A DNA stretch of 64,000 bases from Hymenobacter jeongseonensis (GCF_015694725.1 NZ_JADQDQ010000004.1:372001-436000); one strand, 5' to 3'; counted from the stretch's first letter, positions 7,517 to 17,409 are shown. Made by a program: numbers and translations. Notes: a model not told the origin generated them from the sequence alone.

Positions 7517-9382
7517 CTACTTTCCCTCCCACACATTATCCTTCGGGAAACTATCCGACACCAGCGTGCTGCCCAGCGTCACGCGCTTCACGGGTTGCTT
7601 GGTGGCGATGGGCACGGTAACGGACGTGGCGCCCGTTTCCCAGACGGCGATGGTGCGGTGAATTTTCTGCGTGGAGTTGTCGGCAAAAGTCACGGTTAAG
7701 TCAACGGGAACGGGCTTGCTGCCTTTGGCTTGCACGGTGATGTCGTAGCCGGGGCCGGTTTTGGTGACGTTGGCGATGGCCAAATCCGGGTAGCCGCCGT
7801 CGAAGAACCAGCGCTGCCAGAACCAGTTGAGGTTGCGGCCAGCACCGGCGTTCATGCTGTTGAAAAAGTCGTAGGGCATGGGGTGCTTGCCGTTCCAGTT
7901 GCGGATGTAGGTGTGCAGGGCCTTCGTGAACAACTCATCGCCGAGCAAATCCTTCACGTAGAGGTAGCCCATGCCGGGCTTGGGATAAGAGTTCAGGAAG
8001 AAGGGCACGCCGCTCTGCTGGGTGCTGAGCGTGACGATGGACGCGTCGTTTTCGGTGGCGGCGTTGGTGCCGTAGCGGGCCACGCCGTAGTCGTCCACTA
8101 TTTTGGGGTCGATTATCGGCGAAATAAGCCATTCGCCGATGGTGGCCCAGCCCTCGTCCATCCAGCCGTATTTAGTTTCGTTGATGCCCATGTAGAAGGG
8201 GAACATCGTGTGGAAGATTTCGTGGTCGGTCAGCTCAATGGCGTCTTTGCGGGTTTCGGTGGGGTTGTCGTTCACCATCATGGGGTACTCCATCTGGTCG
8301 AGGCCGTCGAACACGGTTTCGTGGGCGTAGGGGAAGGGCCATTTGGGAAAGGTGTAGCTCATGGCTTCCACCGTTTTGCGACTGAAATCAATTACTTCCT
8401 CAAAATCCTTGTGCTTGGGATTGTAGGCCACGTCCACGCGGGTGCGGCGCTTGGTGGCGGGGTCCACCACGAGGCTCGTGGATTGCCACACGTAATGGTC
8501 GGCGGTGGCGAAGGCGAAGTCGGTCACGTTCTGGGCTTCGAAGCGCCAGGTATTTTCCGCATTGGGCGCGGTGATGTCGCGCCGCTGGGCATCCTCGGCT
8601 GAAATTACGTAGGCCACGACGTCCTTCTGCTCTGCTTTCTGAAGGCGTTGGGCGTACTTTTTGGTCAATACCTGGCTGGCATTTTTCAGGTCGCCGGTGG
8701 CCCACACCACAAAGTCCTTGGGCACAGTGATGGCGGCTTTGAAATTGCAGAAGTCGTTGTAAAACTCCTGGTCGCCGGTATAAGGCTGCTTGTTCCAGCC
8801 GTCAATGTCGTCGTACACGGCGATGCGCGGGAAGAAGTAGGCCAGAAACGCGGCGCCCGGCTCCACTTCTCCCGTGCGCTGGTGCGAGCCTTTGTTGAGG
8901 TTGTAAGAGTAGGTGACCTGCACGGTAGTTGCCTGCCGCGCACCAAGGGCCCGGCGCAGCGGCACCACCATATTGGTGGCCTCAATGGCCAGCTTTTTCA
9001 CGTCGAACACTTCCCCATTGATGGTGAGGGCCGAGATGGTGACGCCTTCGCCAATATCTTCCGGCGCGATGGCCCGGTTGCGGGGCGCGCCCTTTTGGTA
9101 GAGGTTGGGGTAGAGCTTGAACCATAGCTGACGCAACGAATCGGGGCTGTTGTTCTGGTAGCGGATGGCCACGGTGCCGGCCACGCGCCGCGTGGTGGGT
9201 TCGAAGCGGATGGCAAGGTCGTAGTCGGCAGTGTTTTGCCAGTAGCTGGGGCCGGGCAGGCCAGATTCGGCGCGGGTGCCCTTGGCGTAGGTGGCTTGCA
9301 GGTTGCGCGGCACGGGCAGCGGCTGCTGGGCCAAGGCCGCGAAGGATAGCAGAAAAGAGGATACTAAGAAGAGGTGGCGCAT
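7517..9382 (-). CDS. M1-family zinc metallopeptidase (aminopeptidase)
   Basis: About 621 residues from the ATG at 9382, which opens a signal peptide (MRHLFLVSSFLLSFAALAQ). The zinc site is H387-E-I-F-H391 followed 19 residues later by E410 (WMDEGWA), the HEXXH-X18-E spacing of the M1 family. The N-terminal beta-sandwich domain (DYDLAIRFEPTTRRVAGTVAIRYQN) precedes the catalytic domain, and a C-terminal beta domain follows. The exopeptidase motif GxMEN is replaced by QMEYPMMV, as in other secreted Bacteroidota M1 proteins. It probably trims peptides in the periplasm or outside the cell. Confidence 0.92.
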   Translation of the reverse strand: MRHLFLVSSFLLSFAALAQQPLPVPRNLQATYAKGTRAESGLPGPSYWQNTADYDLAIRFEPTTRRVAGTVAIRYQNNSPDSLRQLWFKLYPNLYQKGAPRNRAIAPEDIGEGVTISALTINGEVFDVKKLAIEATNMVVPLRRALGARQATTVQVTYSYNLNKGSHQRTGEVEPGAAFLAYFFPRIAVYDDIDGWNKQPYTGDQEFYNDFCNFKAAITVPKDFVVWATGDLKNASQVLTKKYAQRLQKAEQKDVVAYVISAEDAQRRDITAPNAENTWRFEAQNVTDFAFATADHYVWQSTSLVVDPATKRRTRVDVAYNPKHKDFEEVIDFSRKTVEAMSYTFPKWPFPYAHETVFDGLDQMEYPMMVNDNPTETRKDAIELTDHEIFHTMFPFYMGINETKYGWMDEGWATIGEWLISPIIDPKIVDDYGVARYGTNAATENDASIVTLSTQQSGVPFFLNSYPKPGMGYLYVKDLLGDELFTKALHTYIRNWNGKHPMPYDFFNSMNAGAGRNLNWFWQRWFFDGGYPDLAIANVTKTGPGYDITVQAKGSKPVPVDLTVTFADNSTQKIHRTIAVWETGATSVTVPIATKQPVKRVTLGSTLVSDSFPKDNVWEGK

Positions 9383-9420
9383 GAAGCGGAAAGAGGTCTG
9401 ATATGATGAATTAAACAAAA

Positions 9421-9507
9421 GAACGTCATGCTAAGCTTGCCGAAGCATCTCTACCGCAATACTAAATGCGTAGTAAAGATGCTTCGACTGCGCTCAGCAT
9501 GACGTTC
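9421..9507. repeat. REP-like intergenic palindrome, copy 3
   Basis: Arms GAACGTCATGCTAAGCTTGC and GCGCTCAGCATGACGTTC enclose inner arms with CGAAGCATCT / AGATGCTTCG. It lies in the 150-bp gap upstream of the M1 peptidase, after the stop of the DUF2027 gene, so it could serve as a terminator for the latter. Confidence 0.85.
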
Positions 9508-9534
9508 TGTTTGAGTATTATGCGAACAAAGCGC

Positions 9535-10752
9535 TTACTTTAGCCGCACCAGCGTGGCCCCAAAGCCAAACTTTTCCTTGCGCGCATCCTCGAAGAACTT
9601 AATGTCCTTGTTCCGGCTGAGCTGGCGATGGATTTCCTTGCGCAGCACGCCGTTGCCCATGCCGTGAATGAACACGATTTCGTGCATGTTGGTAGCCAGT
9701 GCGCGGCTCAGCGCATCTTCAAACGCATCGAGCTGGATGCGCAGGATGGCCGTGTTGCTCAGCTCCTCCTTGTTGTCGGGACGCAGGGCCTCTAGGTGCA
9801 GGTCGAACTCGTGCGAAGGCGCTACTACCGGTGCGGCCGGAGTTGGCGTGGTGGCGGCGATTACCGCCGCCGGCTTGGCGGGTGCATCGCCGGTGAGCTG
9901 GGCCTTTAGGGCCGCAGCATCGACCCCGGCCGGCTTGGCGGGAGCAGGAGCGGCAACGGGGGCTGCTTGAGCCAGCTGCTCGGGAGCAATGGCCGCCGCG
10001 GCCTTCTCATCGAGTTGAAACAAGTAAGCGTCCTTGCCAATCACCGGCGCCGGCCGGCTGCTCGAATAAAACGTGCTGGCTTTGAACGCCTGGCGCTTGG
10101 TGAGCAGCTCGTAGGCCGATTCGCCGTTATGGCGGTGGGGCAGCAACTGGAACACGGCGGCCGGCCAGTTCTCAAAATCCTTCATGTGCAGGAAGGAGAG
10201 GGGCTTGGTGCTGGCTTTGGGGCCAAGCTTGTCGGCGGCCAGGGCGCGGTAGGGGCGGGCGCTGGTTTCTTCGCCGTAGGTGTAGAGCACGTCGGCCTCC
10301 GTGTTGTTGATGAGGGTGACGGCCAACAATTCGGGCGACTGGTGCACCAGCGCCAGAAACAAGCCCTTGGCCGCCGCCGCTTGCTTGCTCGAACCAGCGG
10401 CCGTACCGCCGCCCACCTTGGCCACTCCCGCGCCGCTGGAGGCCACGGCTGCCAGTGCTTCTTGCAGCGAGGGTTGCGCTGGTTTAGCCGCGGCGGGCGT
10501 TGTGGGGCGCTGGCTGCGGTCTTTCTTGCTGGCATTGGCATTCTTGCCCGGTACCTGGCCCACGCGAAAGTCGGGGGCGGCGCGGTCAAAGTTGTTGCCC
10601 TCTTCCTGCGCTACCACCACGACTTCGCGGCGGAGCACGGGAATGGTAAAATCATTGTCTATGGCTACTTCCACCAACTCGCTATCGAGCAGGCGGGTTA
10701 CGATTCCTTCTTCGGTGCCGGTGAGCAGGCGCACTCTATCTCCTACGTTCAT
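9535..10752 (-). CDS. DUF2027 domain protein with C-terminal Smr domain
   Basis: 405 residues. The N-terminus (MNVGDRVRLLTGTEEGIVTRL) is a small beta-barrel-like segment of the DUF2027 type. A linker rich in Ala, Pro and Lys follows, then a central domain (LFLALVHQSPELLAVTLINNTEADVLYTYG), a second Ala/Pro linker, and from about residue 315 an Smr domain with DLHLEAL and the nucleic-acid-binding loop IHGMGNGVLRKEI. Smr domains nick or bind DNA or RNA, as in MutS2. This combination is restricted to Bacteroidota and its cellular role is unknown. Confidence 0.88.
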   Translation of the reverse strand: MNVGDRVRLLTGTEEGIVTRLLDSELVEVAIDNDFTIPVLRREVVVVAQEEGNNFDRAAPDFRVGQVPGKNANASKKDRSQRPTTPAAAKPAQPSLQEALAAVASSGAGVAKVGGGTAAGSSKQAAAAKGLFLALVHQSPELLAVTLINNTEADVLYTYGEETSARPYRALAADKLGPKASTKPLSFLHMKDFENWPAAVFQLLPHRHNGESAYELLTKRQAFKASTFYSSSRPAPVIGKDAYLFQLDEKAAAAIAPEQLAQAAPVAAPAPAKPAGVDAAALKAQLTGDAPAKPAAVIAATTPTPAAPVVAPSHEFDLHLEALRPDNKEELSNTAILRIQLDAFEDALSRALATNMHEIVFIHGMGNGVLRKEIHRQLSRNKDIKFFEDARKEKFGFGATLVRLK

Positions 10753-10903
10753 ATAGCTGGGATTACGTCGATTTTACTTTGCTGCCCCCGGCACGGCCAA
10801 GGTATTTTGGCCGGATAAACGGGGAGCGGGTCTTCAAAAGTACGGGTAGCAGAGGCGGACGGGTTTTGAAAGCGTGTTTTACGGACCAAAACCGACGTTT
10901 ACC

Positions 10904-11884
10904 TTATAGATAGAGTCCGTGAAAACGGAAACCGTTGCGTCCGTTAAATTCCAGGGCGGGCGCCGGCAAATGGAAGATGCTGAGCGTGTAGAATACCTTT
11001 TTTAGCAACGGGCTGCGCGTGGGAATGCGCCGCAAATCCACGTCGAGCGATAAATAATACTGGCGATAGGGCCGCAGGCCTGCCGCAGCATTGGTTGCGG
11101 CGTCGTTGTACACCAAATCTTCGCCGCCGTAGCCCACGGCCGGCTGCAACCAGCGGGGCCAGCGGTTGCCGGGCTTGAGGAAGGCACCCACGTCGGTGCA
11201 CAGCCAGTACGTCTGGCCGTTATAGTCCTTGAGCCAGCGCTCCGGCACAGTGCTACCCAGCACGTTGGGGCGCTGCTGGGCGTACCTAGTTCGATGAAAC
11301 GACCATTTCGGCATGATGCGGACCTCGTGCCAGGCCAGCTGCTGGGCCAGCAGGGCCGAGGACCCCAGGAAATTGGCGGCCAGGTCGGAAGCCGACGCAC
11401 CGTAGGCGGGGTCTCGCCCGTCGAGCAGCTCCAGTGGGCTTTGGATGGCAAACCCCACAAAGGAGCCGTACCAAACGGATTTTTTCTCGCTCAGCCCGGC
11501 CCAGCGCAGCATGTCGACCGCGCCCCGGCTTATTTGGAATGCGCCCCAGAAATGGCCGGCCTTGTCGAGCTGCTTCCACTCGGGCCAATCGTTGAACCAC
11601 CGCAACGGGGCCCGCTCGCCGGTGTACCACGACGTGGTGAGGCCGGTGTAGATGACGCCGTACCCCACGGCCGAGCCGCCCAGCAACCAGCGCAGGCGGC
11701 GTTGGCGCTGGGCCACACTATCGGGCGGCATCGGGAAGGCGGGGGCCAGCGGGCGCGCGAGGCTATCGGTGCGGGGCGCAAGCTGCGCCGCGCTGCCCGC
11801 GGGCGTGGCCACCATTAACCCAGCCACTACTGCTGCTAAGCACCACTGCCGCAGTGGAAACAACTGGTAAATAAAATGCGTCAT
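10904..11884 (-). CDS. DUF2279 (YfiM-like) predicted periplasmic/outer-membrane protein
   Basis: About 326 residues. The start at 11884 is chosen because a -7 element lies just upstream at 11903-11910; the alternative at 11905 would overlap it. A signal peptide ends near AAQLA. The core WKQLDKAGHFWGAFQISRGAVDMLRWAGLSEKKSVWYGSF matches the DUF2279 pattern (conserved Asp-Lys and His, then Gly-rich helices), and DLAANFLGS matches its second conserved block. The C-terminal part is specific to the Bacteroidota form. The function is unknown; an envelope role is inferred from the signal peptide. Confidence 0.8.
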   Translation of the reverse strand: MTHFIYQLFPLRQWCLAAVVAGLMVATPAGSAAQLAPRTDSLARPLAPAFPMPPDSVAQRQRRLRWLLGGSAVGYGVIYTGLTTSWYTGERAPLRWFNDWPEWKQLDKAGHFWGAFQISRGAVDMLRWAGLSEKKSVWYGSFVGFAIQSPLELLDGRDPAYGASASDLAANFLGSSALLAQQLAWHEVRIMPKWSFHRTRYAQQRPNVLGSTVPERWLKDYNGQTYWLCTDVGAFLKPGNRWPRWLQPAVGYGGEDLVYNDAATNAAAGLRPYRQYYLSLDVDLRRIPTRSPLLKKVFYTLSIFHLPAPALEFNGRNGFRFHGLYL

Positions 11885-11902
11885 TCGGGCACAAATTGAC
11901 CG

Positions 11903-11937
11903 CAAAGGTACGTTGGGAGCAACCGGCCGCCGGGCAA
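11903..11937 (-). promoter_or_regulatory. putative promoter of the DUF2279 gene
   Basis: Minus-strand TACCTTTG at 11903-11910 is an exact TAnnTTTG match. A TTG (plus-strand CAA at 11935-11937) lies 24 bp further upstream. Transcription would begin roughly 12 bp before the ATG at 11884. Confidence 0.5.
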
Positions 11938-12036
11938 GTCGCCGTATCTTGCGAATCGTTTATCCTCCAACCCAGCTGCGTTTTCAGCCGCTGGCCTCTC
12001 CGCTATCTCATCTCACTTTCCCACTAACAGTTCCCA

Positions 12037-14853
12037 ATGCAAATACTTCGACGAATTACAGTCCTCCTGCTTACCCTGGTGGCGTGGACCACGCAGGCCC
12101 AGGTAGTCACCACGCAGCCGGTTTTCTTCACCGAAACCACGCCGGTTACCATCATTTTCGATGCCACGCAGGGCGACGCCGGCCTCAAAGATTTCACCGG
12201 CGACGTATTCATTTACACCGGAGTCGTGACCGCGGGCCCCACCAGCACCACCTGGAACCACGTGAAAAGCTCGCCCTTTAATACGGGCGACCCCGCTTCG
12301 AAAATGACGCGTTCGAGCACCAATCCGAACCTGTACACCATCACGTTTACGCCCCGCACCTTTTACCCCGGCGTGCTTGCCAACGAGGTTATTTATCGGT
12401 TGAGCATGTTGTTTAAGAACGCCGATGGCACGCGGTCGGGCCGCGCCACGGGCGGCAGCGATATTTTTATCGACGTAGCGCAAGCCGGCCTTTCGGCCCG
12501 CATCACCAGCCCCGCCCCGAATTCGGATGGCAACCCGCTGTTCGTGAACGCCAACGCCACCATCAGCGTGACGGGAACGGCCTCGGCTGCTTCGAATTTG
12601 TCCTTCTCCCTCAACCGGACCCAGGTGGCCCAGCAGGCCAACGCTACCACGCTCACCACCACGGTTACGGCCACGCAGGCGGGCCGGAACGTGGTGAAGT
12701 TCACCGCGAGCAGCGGAACCACGCAGGTCTCCGACTCCCTGATTTTCATTGTGCGGCCCACCGTGGTGACGGCGGCGTTGCCAGCCGGAGCCAAAGACGG
12801 CATCACCTACCTGGCCGGCGGCACTTCGGTTATTCTCAACCTGACGGCGCCCAACAAGCAGTTTGTGTACGTGCTGGGCGAATTCAATAACTGGCAGGCT
12901 CAAACCGCTACCTACATGAACAAAACGCCTGACGGCAACCGCTGGTGGGTACAAATTAACGGCCTGACAGCCGGCCGCGAGTATGCCTACCAGTACCTGG
13001 TAGACGGCACGTTGCGCATTGCTGACCCGTATTCGGAGAAGATTCTGCAAACGGACGACCGGTTTATTCCAACCGTGACCTACCCGAACCTGAAGGCGTA
13101 TCCCACGGGCCTGACGACTGGTAACGTCTCGGTGCTGCAAACCAACCAGGCGGCTTACCAGTGGCAGTCCGGCACCTTCGCCCGCCCCAACCGCGCCGAT
13201 TTGGTGATTTACGAGCTGCACCTGCGCGATTTCATTGCCCGCCACGACTACGCCACCCTGCGCGACACGCTGAACTACCTGCAGCGCCTCGGCGTGAATG
13301 CCATCGAACTGATGCCCATCAACGAGTTTGAGGGCAACGAAAGCTGGGGCTACAATCCCTCGTTTTACTTCGCGCCCGACAAGTACTACGGCACCAAAGA
13401 CGACTTGAAGCGCCTCATCGACGAGTGCCACCGCCGCGGCATGGCCGTGGTGCTGGACATGGTGCTCAACCACTCCTTCGGCCAGTCGCCTATGGTGCAG
13501 ATGTATTTTGAAAACGGCAAGCCCACGCCGCAAAACCCGTGGTTCAACCCCGATGCCACCCACCCCTTCAACGTGGGCTACGACTTTAACCACGAAAGCC
13601 CGTTTACAAAGTACTTCTCGAAGCGCGTGATGGAGTTTTGGATGGAGGAATACCGCATCGACGGCTACCGCTTCGACTTGTCCAAAGGCTTCACCCAGCG
13701 CAACAACGCCACTAACGTAGCGGCCTGGGGCGCCTACGACCAGTCGCGCATCGACATCTGGAAGGATTACTACGACTTCATGAAGACCGTGGACCCCAAC
13801 GTGTACTGCATTCTGGAGCACTTTGCCGACAATTCCGAAGAGAAGGTTCTGGCCGACTACGGCATGATGATATGGGGCAACATGAGCCATAACTACAACG
13901 AAGCCACCATGGGCTACGTGAGCACCTCCGACCTAAGCTACGGCTACTACGGCGCCCGCAACTGGGTAAATCCCAACTTGGTGACCTATATGGAAAGCCA
14001 CGACGAAGAGCGGCTGATGTACAAAAACCTGACCTTCGGCAACCAGGCAAACCCGGCCCACAACGTGCGCGACCTCAACACGGCCCTGGCCCGCAACGAA
14101 GCCGGCGCGGCGTTCTTCTTCACCGTGCCCGGCCCCAAAATGATTTGGCAGTTTGGCGAAGTGGGCTACGACATCAGCATCGACCAGAACGGCCGCGTGG
14201 GCAACAAGCCCATCCTGTGGAACTACTTCCAGAACGCCAACCGCCGCAAGCTCTACAACGTGTACCGCGACCTGATTGCCCTGAAAAAGAGCCAGCCCGT
14301 TTTCGAAACCGGCACGTTCACGCAGCAGATGACCGGCGCTACCAAATCCATTCACCTCACCGATGCCAACCTGAGCGTCACCGTTATCGGCAACTTCGAC
14401 GTGACGGCCAAAACCATTGACCCGGCCTTCCAGAAAACCGGCAAGTGGTACAACTACCTGAGCGGCGACAGCATCACCGTTACCAACGTGAACGCCCAAA
14501 TTGCCCTGCAACCCGGCGAATACACGGTGTACACCTCGCGGCGCATCAAGAAAACCGCCGTTTTGCTGTCGACCACCAAAGCCCGCATGACCACGGCGCT
14601 GCGCCTCACGGCCGCGCCCAACCCCAGCAGCAGCGTGGCCCGCATCGAGTACGAATTGGCCTCGCCTTCCCCCGTCACCCTGACCGTGCACAACGTGTTG
14701 GGTGCCACCCTGCGCACCGTCACCCTGTCGCGGCAATCCGCCGGTACCCACGACTTGACGTTGCCCGTGCAAAACTTGGCCAATGGCATCTATTTGGTCC
14801 GAGTCAGCACCGGGCAGCTCACCCAGACTACCCGCTTGGTCGTAAGTCATTAA
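12037..14853 (+). CDS. secreted GH13 alpha-amylase-family enzyme with T9SS sorting domain
   Basis: 938 residues. Signal peptide (MQILRRITVLLLTLVAWTTQAQ), an N-terminal beta-sandwich region, a carbohydrate-binding/E-set-like domain (VYVLGEFNNWQ...TPDGNRWWVQINGL, near 275-350), then a GH13 barrel from about 390. Catalytic residues are the nucleophile D547 (GYRFDLSKG), acid/base E594 (CILEHF) and D656 (ESHDEER); VLDMVLNHSFG is conserved region I. The last 80 residues (AAPNPSSSVARIEYEL ... NGIYLVRVSTG) are a type A T9SS sorting domain, so the enzyme is exported through the type IX system. It probably cuts alpha-glucans outside the cell for the nearby SusCDE-type system. Confidence 0.95.
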   Translation: MQILRRITVLLLTLVAWTTQAQVVTTQPVFFTETTPVTIIFDATQGDAGLKDFTGDVFIYTGVVTAGPTSTTWNHVKSSPFNTGDPASKMTRSSTNPNLYTITFTPRTFYPGVLANEVIYRLSMLFKNADGTRSGRATGGSDIFIDVAQAGLSARITSPAPNSDGNPLFVNANATISVTGTASAASNLSFSLNRTQVAQQANATTLTTTVTATQAGRNVVKFTASSGTTQVSDSLIFIVRPTVVTAALPAGAKDGITYLAGGTSVILNLTAPNKQFVYVLGEFNNWQAQTATYMNKTPDGNRWWVQINGLTAGREYAYQYLVDGTLRIADPYSEKILQTDDRFIPTVTYPNLKAYPTGLTTGNVSVLQTNQAAYQWQSGTFARPNRADLVIYELHLRDFIARHDYATLRDTLNYLQRLGVNAIELMPINEFEGNESWGYNPSFYFAPDKYYGTKDDLKRLIDECHRRGMAVVLDMVLNHSFGQSPMVQMYFENGKPTPQNPWFNPDATHPFNVGYDFNHESPFTKYFSKRVMEFWMEEYRIDGYRFDLSKGFTQRNNATNVAAWGAYDQSRIDIWKDYYDFMKTVDPNVYCILEHFADNSEEKVLADYGMMIWGNMSHNYNEATMGYVSTSDLSYGYYGARNWVNPNLVTYMESHDEERLMYKNLTFGNQANPAHNVRDLNTALARNEAGAAFFFTVPGPKMIWQFGEVGYDISIDQNGRVGNKPILWNYFQNANRRKLYNVYRDLIALKKSQPVFETGTFTQQMTGATKSIHLTDANLSVTVIGNFDVTAKTIDPAFQKTGKWYNYLSGDSITVTNVNAQIALQPGEYTVYTSRRIKKTAVLLSTTKARMTTALRLTAAPNPSSSVARIEYELASPSPVTLTVHNVLGATLRTVTLSRQSAGTHDLTLPVQNLANGIYLVRVSTGQLTQTTRLVVSH

Positions 14854-14893
14854 TTGCCTTCGGGAAGAGCTGGCCTTGCCAGTTAGGTCAACA

Positions 14894-14930
14894 AAAAGGC
14901 CGCCTCTGCAAAGAGGCGGCCTTTTTATTT
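14894..14930. terminator. bidirectional intrinsic terminator
   Basis: Perfect GC-rich hairpin AAAAAGGCCGCCTC / GAGGCGGCCTTTTT with T-runs on both strands, between the convergent amylase and kinase genes. Confidence 0.9.
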
Positions 14931-14977
14931 GCTTAATGCCGATTAACCGCGATGCGCTAACTGACTGCTTGAAGACC

Positions 14978-15820
14978 TTAGCTTTCGTGGTAAGACACCA
15001 GGTCGTCGATGGGGGAGCGGATAATCTTGCCCACTTCCATGCCGTGCGTGCGGGCCACCTGGGTCAGCACGTCGCGGAAATTGTAGCCCACCGAGCCCAC
15101 GCAGTTGAAGGAATAATCCTGGTAATTCGGGTAGTGGAGCACCAAGTTCTGGAAGAACGTTTCGAAGCCTTCGAGCACGATTTCGCGGCAGTAGCTCACG
15201 TTGTTGTGGTCGTAGGCAAACTTGGCAAAGTTGGCCAGGTAGCGGTTGGGCAGCGGCTGGTTGTAGATGCGGTCCAGGATGCTGTTGCGGGAACCCAGGC
15301 TGTAGGTTTCACGAAACGACTCCTCCAGGCCATCGGGCAGCAGGCCGCGGAGGTAGTCGCGCAGCAGGCGCTTGCCGAAGTACGACCCCGACCCTTCATC
15401 GCCCAAAAAGTAGCCGAGTGAATCGACGTTGTAGGTGATTTTTTCGCCGTCGTAAATGCAGGAGTTCGTGCCGGTGCCGAGGATGGCGGCAAAGCCCGGC
15501 TTGCGGCCGAGCAGGGCGCGGGCCGCGGCCAGCAAATCCTCTGTAACCGTGGCCGTGGCCTGGGGAAACAGCTGGCGTAATGCCGCGGCGATAACCTCGG
15601 CCTTTTGGGGCGATGAAACGCCGGCGCCGTAGAAGTAAACCTCGCGCACTTCGTCCCGCGGGAGCGTGTCGGGAAGGTGGTGGGTGAGCGAGGCCACAAT
15701 GGCCGCCGTGTCCACAAAATCGGGGTTATACCCTTCAGTATTAAAGTACACGCGGTTGTTGGCCCCGTCGAGTTGGCACCAGCTGCACTTCGTCGAGCCG
15801 CCGTCGGCAATTAGAATCAT
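14978..15820 (-). CDS. BadF/BadG/BcrA/BcrD-type ATPase, N-acetylglucosamine kinase-like
   Basis: 280 residues from the ATG at 15820; this start places the phosphate-1 motif IADGGSTKCSW at the N-terminus, as in the family. GTGTNSCIYDG forms the phosphate-2 loop, preceded by FAAILGTGTN, and LGDEGSGSYFGKRLL is the characteristic ADP/sugar motif. The C-terminal CVGSVGYNFRDVL is the adenosine motif. It belongs to the ASKHA fold kinases that phosphorylate amino sugars such as GlcNAc, though the substrate is not certain. In this alpha-glucan region it could phosphorylate a released sugar; that is inference from location. Confidence 0.85.
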   Translation of the reverse strand: MILIADGGSTKCSWCQLDGANNRVYFNTEGYNPDFVDTAAIVASLTHHLPDTLPRDEVREVYFYGAGVSSPQKAEVIAAALRQLFPQATATVTEDLLAAARALLGRKPGFAAILGTGTNSCIYDGEKITYNVDSLGYFLGDEGSGSYFGKRLLRDYLRGLLPDGLEESFRETYSLGSRNSILDRIYNQPLPNRYLANFAKFAYDHNNVSYCREIVLEGFETFFQNLVLHYPNYQDYSFNCVGSVGYNFRDVLTQVARTHGMEVGKIIRSPIDDLVSYHES

Positions 15821-16059
15821 AATAACGGTTTGTATTGGGAGGGACGGCGAAAGTAACAACCAGCCGGGTATTTGCCCGTACTGTCAGACTAGTGCCTGTG
15901 GTCTCAATAAGTCGGAATATAGCTCCGCAGTACCGTTTGGAATTGTTTTTTTAGCGACGGTTTGTTTACATTTACTTCGAATACCGCCTTGCAGCCCATG
16001 TTTTGGCGGTCGTCAACTCACTTTTTATCCTTCTCACCATTCTCATTTTTCAGGTTATC

Positions 16060-17148
16060 ATGAAAAAAATATTTACCCTCGCCGCTGCCAGCGCAATCGT
16101 TGCCAGCTCACTTGGTGCCCAGGCCCAGATTACGCTCGACGGCAAAGTGACTGCTGCTGAAATCGCTGCTACCAACACCGCCAACAAATACCAGTTGGTG
16201 AGCACCTACGCCGGCGTACACTCCGTTGCCGATAGAGGCCTGCAAACGTTATATGTAGGTGCTTCCGCTACGAAACTGTACGTGGCAGTAGTTGGCGCAT
16301 TCCTGCAAAGCGGTACTTACCCCGCCGTAATTCTTTACCTGAACGTGCCCGGCAAAACGGGTGTTGCGGCCGGTACTAAGCTGGCTGGCGGCGCCGCTGG
16401 CGACAGCCCCCTGAAGCACAAGCCCACGATGGACTTCGAAGTTGATTACGGCATCCGGGTGAACTTCGACGCTACCCCAGCCAATGGTGGCTACTTCAGC
16501 TTCGCAGATTATTCGGGTGGCAACGTGACCGGTGGTGTTCCCGATGCCTACCAAGGCAACGTGAAACCAGGAACTGCCCTCACGGCTTCCGCTACTACCG
16601 GTCCGTTGAAGGATGCTCGTGTGGCTTACACCAACGCAGCCAGTGTTCTTACCAACACCGACAACTCGGCCCTTGAATTCGAATTCGACTTGGCAGCCCT
16701 CGGCCTCACAGCCACCAGCGCCGTTGACATGTTCGTTGCGTACACCAACGATGGCGGCATCTTCACTACCGATATTTTCCCCCCAGTAGTTGGTCGCGCT
16801 ACTGCTTTCGATGCCGACCAGGACTTTACCGCCATTGCCGGCAAGCAATTCCTGACCTACCAGTTGGGTTCGGGCTTGCTCGCAACCCGCAGCGAAGTAG
16901 CTTCTGCCCTGCGTTTCGGCGTGTACCCCAATCCCGGCTCGGCCGTGAACGTGACGTACGTAGTGCCCCAAGGCAAGCAGCAAGTGTCGTTGAACGTGTA
17001 TGACGCCACTGGCAAGCAGGTTCGTTCGAACAGCGGTGCCCAGGCTGGCCAGCAGTCATACAAGCTGAGCGGCTTGCGTGCCGGCATCTACGTGGTAAAA
17101 CTGAACGTTGGTGGCCAGGAAACCAGCGGCAAAGTAGTTATCGAGTAA
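16060..17148 (+). CDS. secreted protein with T9SS sorting domain
   Basis: About 362 residues from the ATG at 16060, which opens a signal peptide (MKKIFTLAAASAIVASSLGAQAQ). The central part (about 25-270) is Gly/Thr/Ala-rich beta structure beginning with ITLDGKVTAAEI, reminiscent of DOMON/CBM9-like domains that start with a similar LDG...E motif; the match is weak. The end (FGVYPNPGSAVNVTYVV ... GLRAGIYVVKLNVGGQETSGKVVIE) is a type A T9SS sorting domain. It is therefore a surface or released protein. Its location beside the SusCDE genes suggests, without proof, a glycan-binding role. Confidence 0.85.
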   Translation: MKKIFTLAAASAIVASSLGAQAQITLDGKVTAAEIAATNTANKYQLVSTYAGVHSVADRGLQTLYVGASATKLYVAVVGAFLQSGTYPAVILYLNVPGKTGVAAGTKLAGGAAGDSPLKHKPTMDFEVDYGIRVNFDATPANGGYFSFADYSGGNVTGGVPDAYQGNVKPGTALTASATTGPLKDARVAYTNAASVLTNTDNSALEFEFDLAALGLTATSAVDMFVAYTNDGGIFTTDIFPPVVGRATAFDADQDFTAIAGKQFLTYQLGSGLLATRSEVASALRFGVYPNPGSAVNVTYVVPQGKQQVSLNVYDATGKQVRSNSGAQAGQQSYKLSGLRAGIYVVKLNVGGQETSGKVVIE

Positions 17149-17164
17149 TTACTCCCTAACCCCG

Positions 17165-17204
17165 CAAAAGCCCCGCTGTGAATTCACAGCGGGGCTTTTT
17201 TTGT
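17165..17204 (+). terminator. intrinsic terminator
   Basis: Hairpin AAAAGCCCCGCTGTG / CACAGCGGGGCTTTT with a T7 run, 17 bp after the T9SS cargo gene. The next gene (susE-like) faces it; the 454-bp gap between the two genes holds this terminator, a REP-like repeat and a second terminator, and no gene was seen. Confidence 0.9.
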
Positions 17205-17302
17205 GCCTCGCTCCCAACTGGAAATCTGCTTTTGCTAGCAGGTCAGCCAATGGGTTTCGCCTTAGCAGGAACGGTCATAAGTTGAGCGATGCGTTTCTCT
17301 AG

Positions 17303-17409
17303 TTCCCGCACCTCTTGTCATGCTGAGCCTGTGAAGCATCCTATCACTGAAAAACGAATGATTCTAACCGGATAAGATGCTTCGCAGATTCAGCATGAGA
17401 GGTGCGGGA
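17303..17409. repeat. REP-like intergenic palindrome, copy 4
   Basis: Outer arms TCCCGCACCTCTTGTCATGCTGA (left) and the near-complement ending CATGAGAGGTGCGGGA (right), with inner GAAGCATC / GATGCTTC. The outer 10 bp of these arms are not shared with other copies, showing that this copy has extended symmetry beyond the family core. Confidence 0.8.

Noticed and set aside
12013..13890. 625-codon antisense frame across the GH13 amylase
   Set aside because: The plus strand encodes a clear amylase with all catalytic residues; the antisense product is low in complexity and His/Val-rich.
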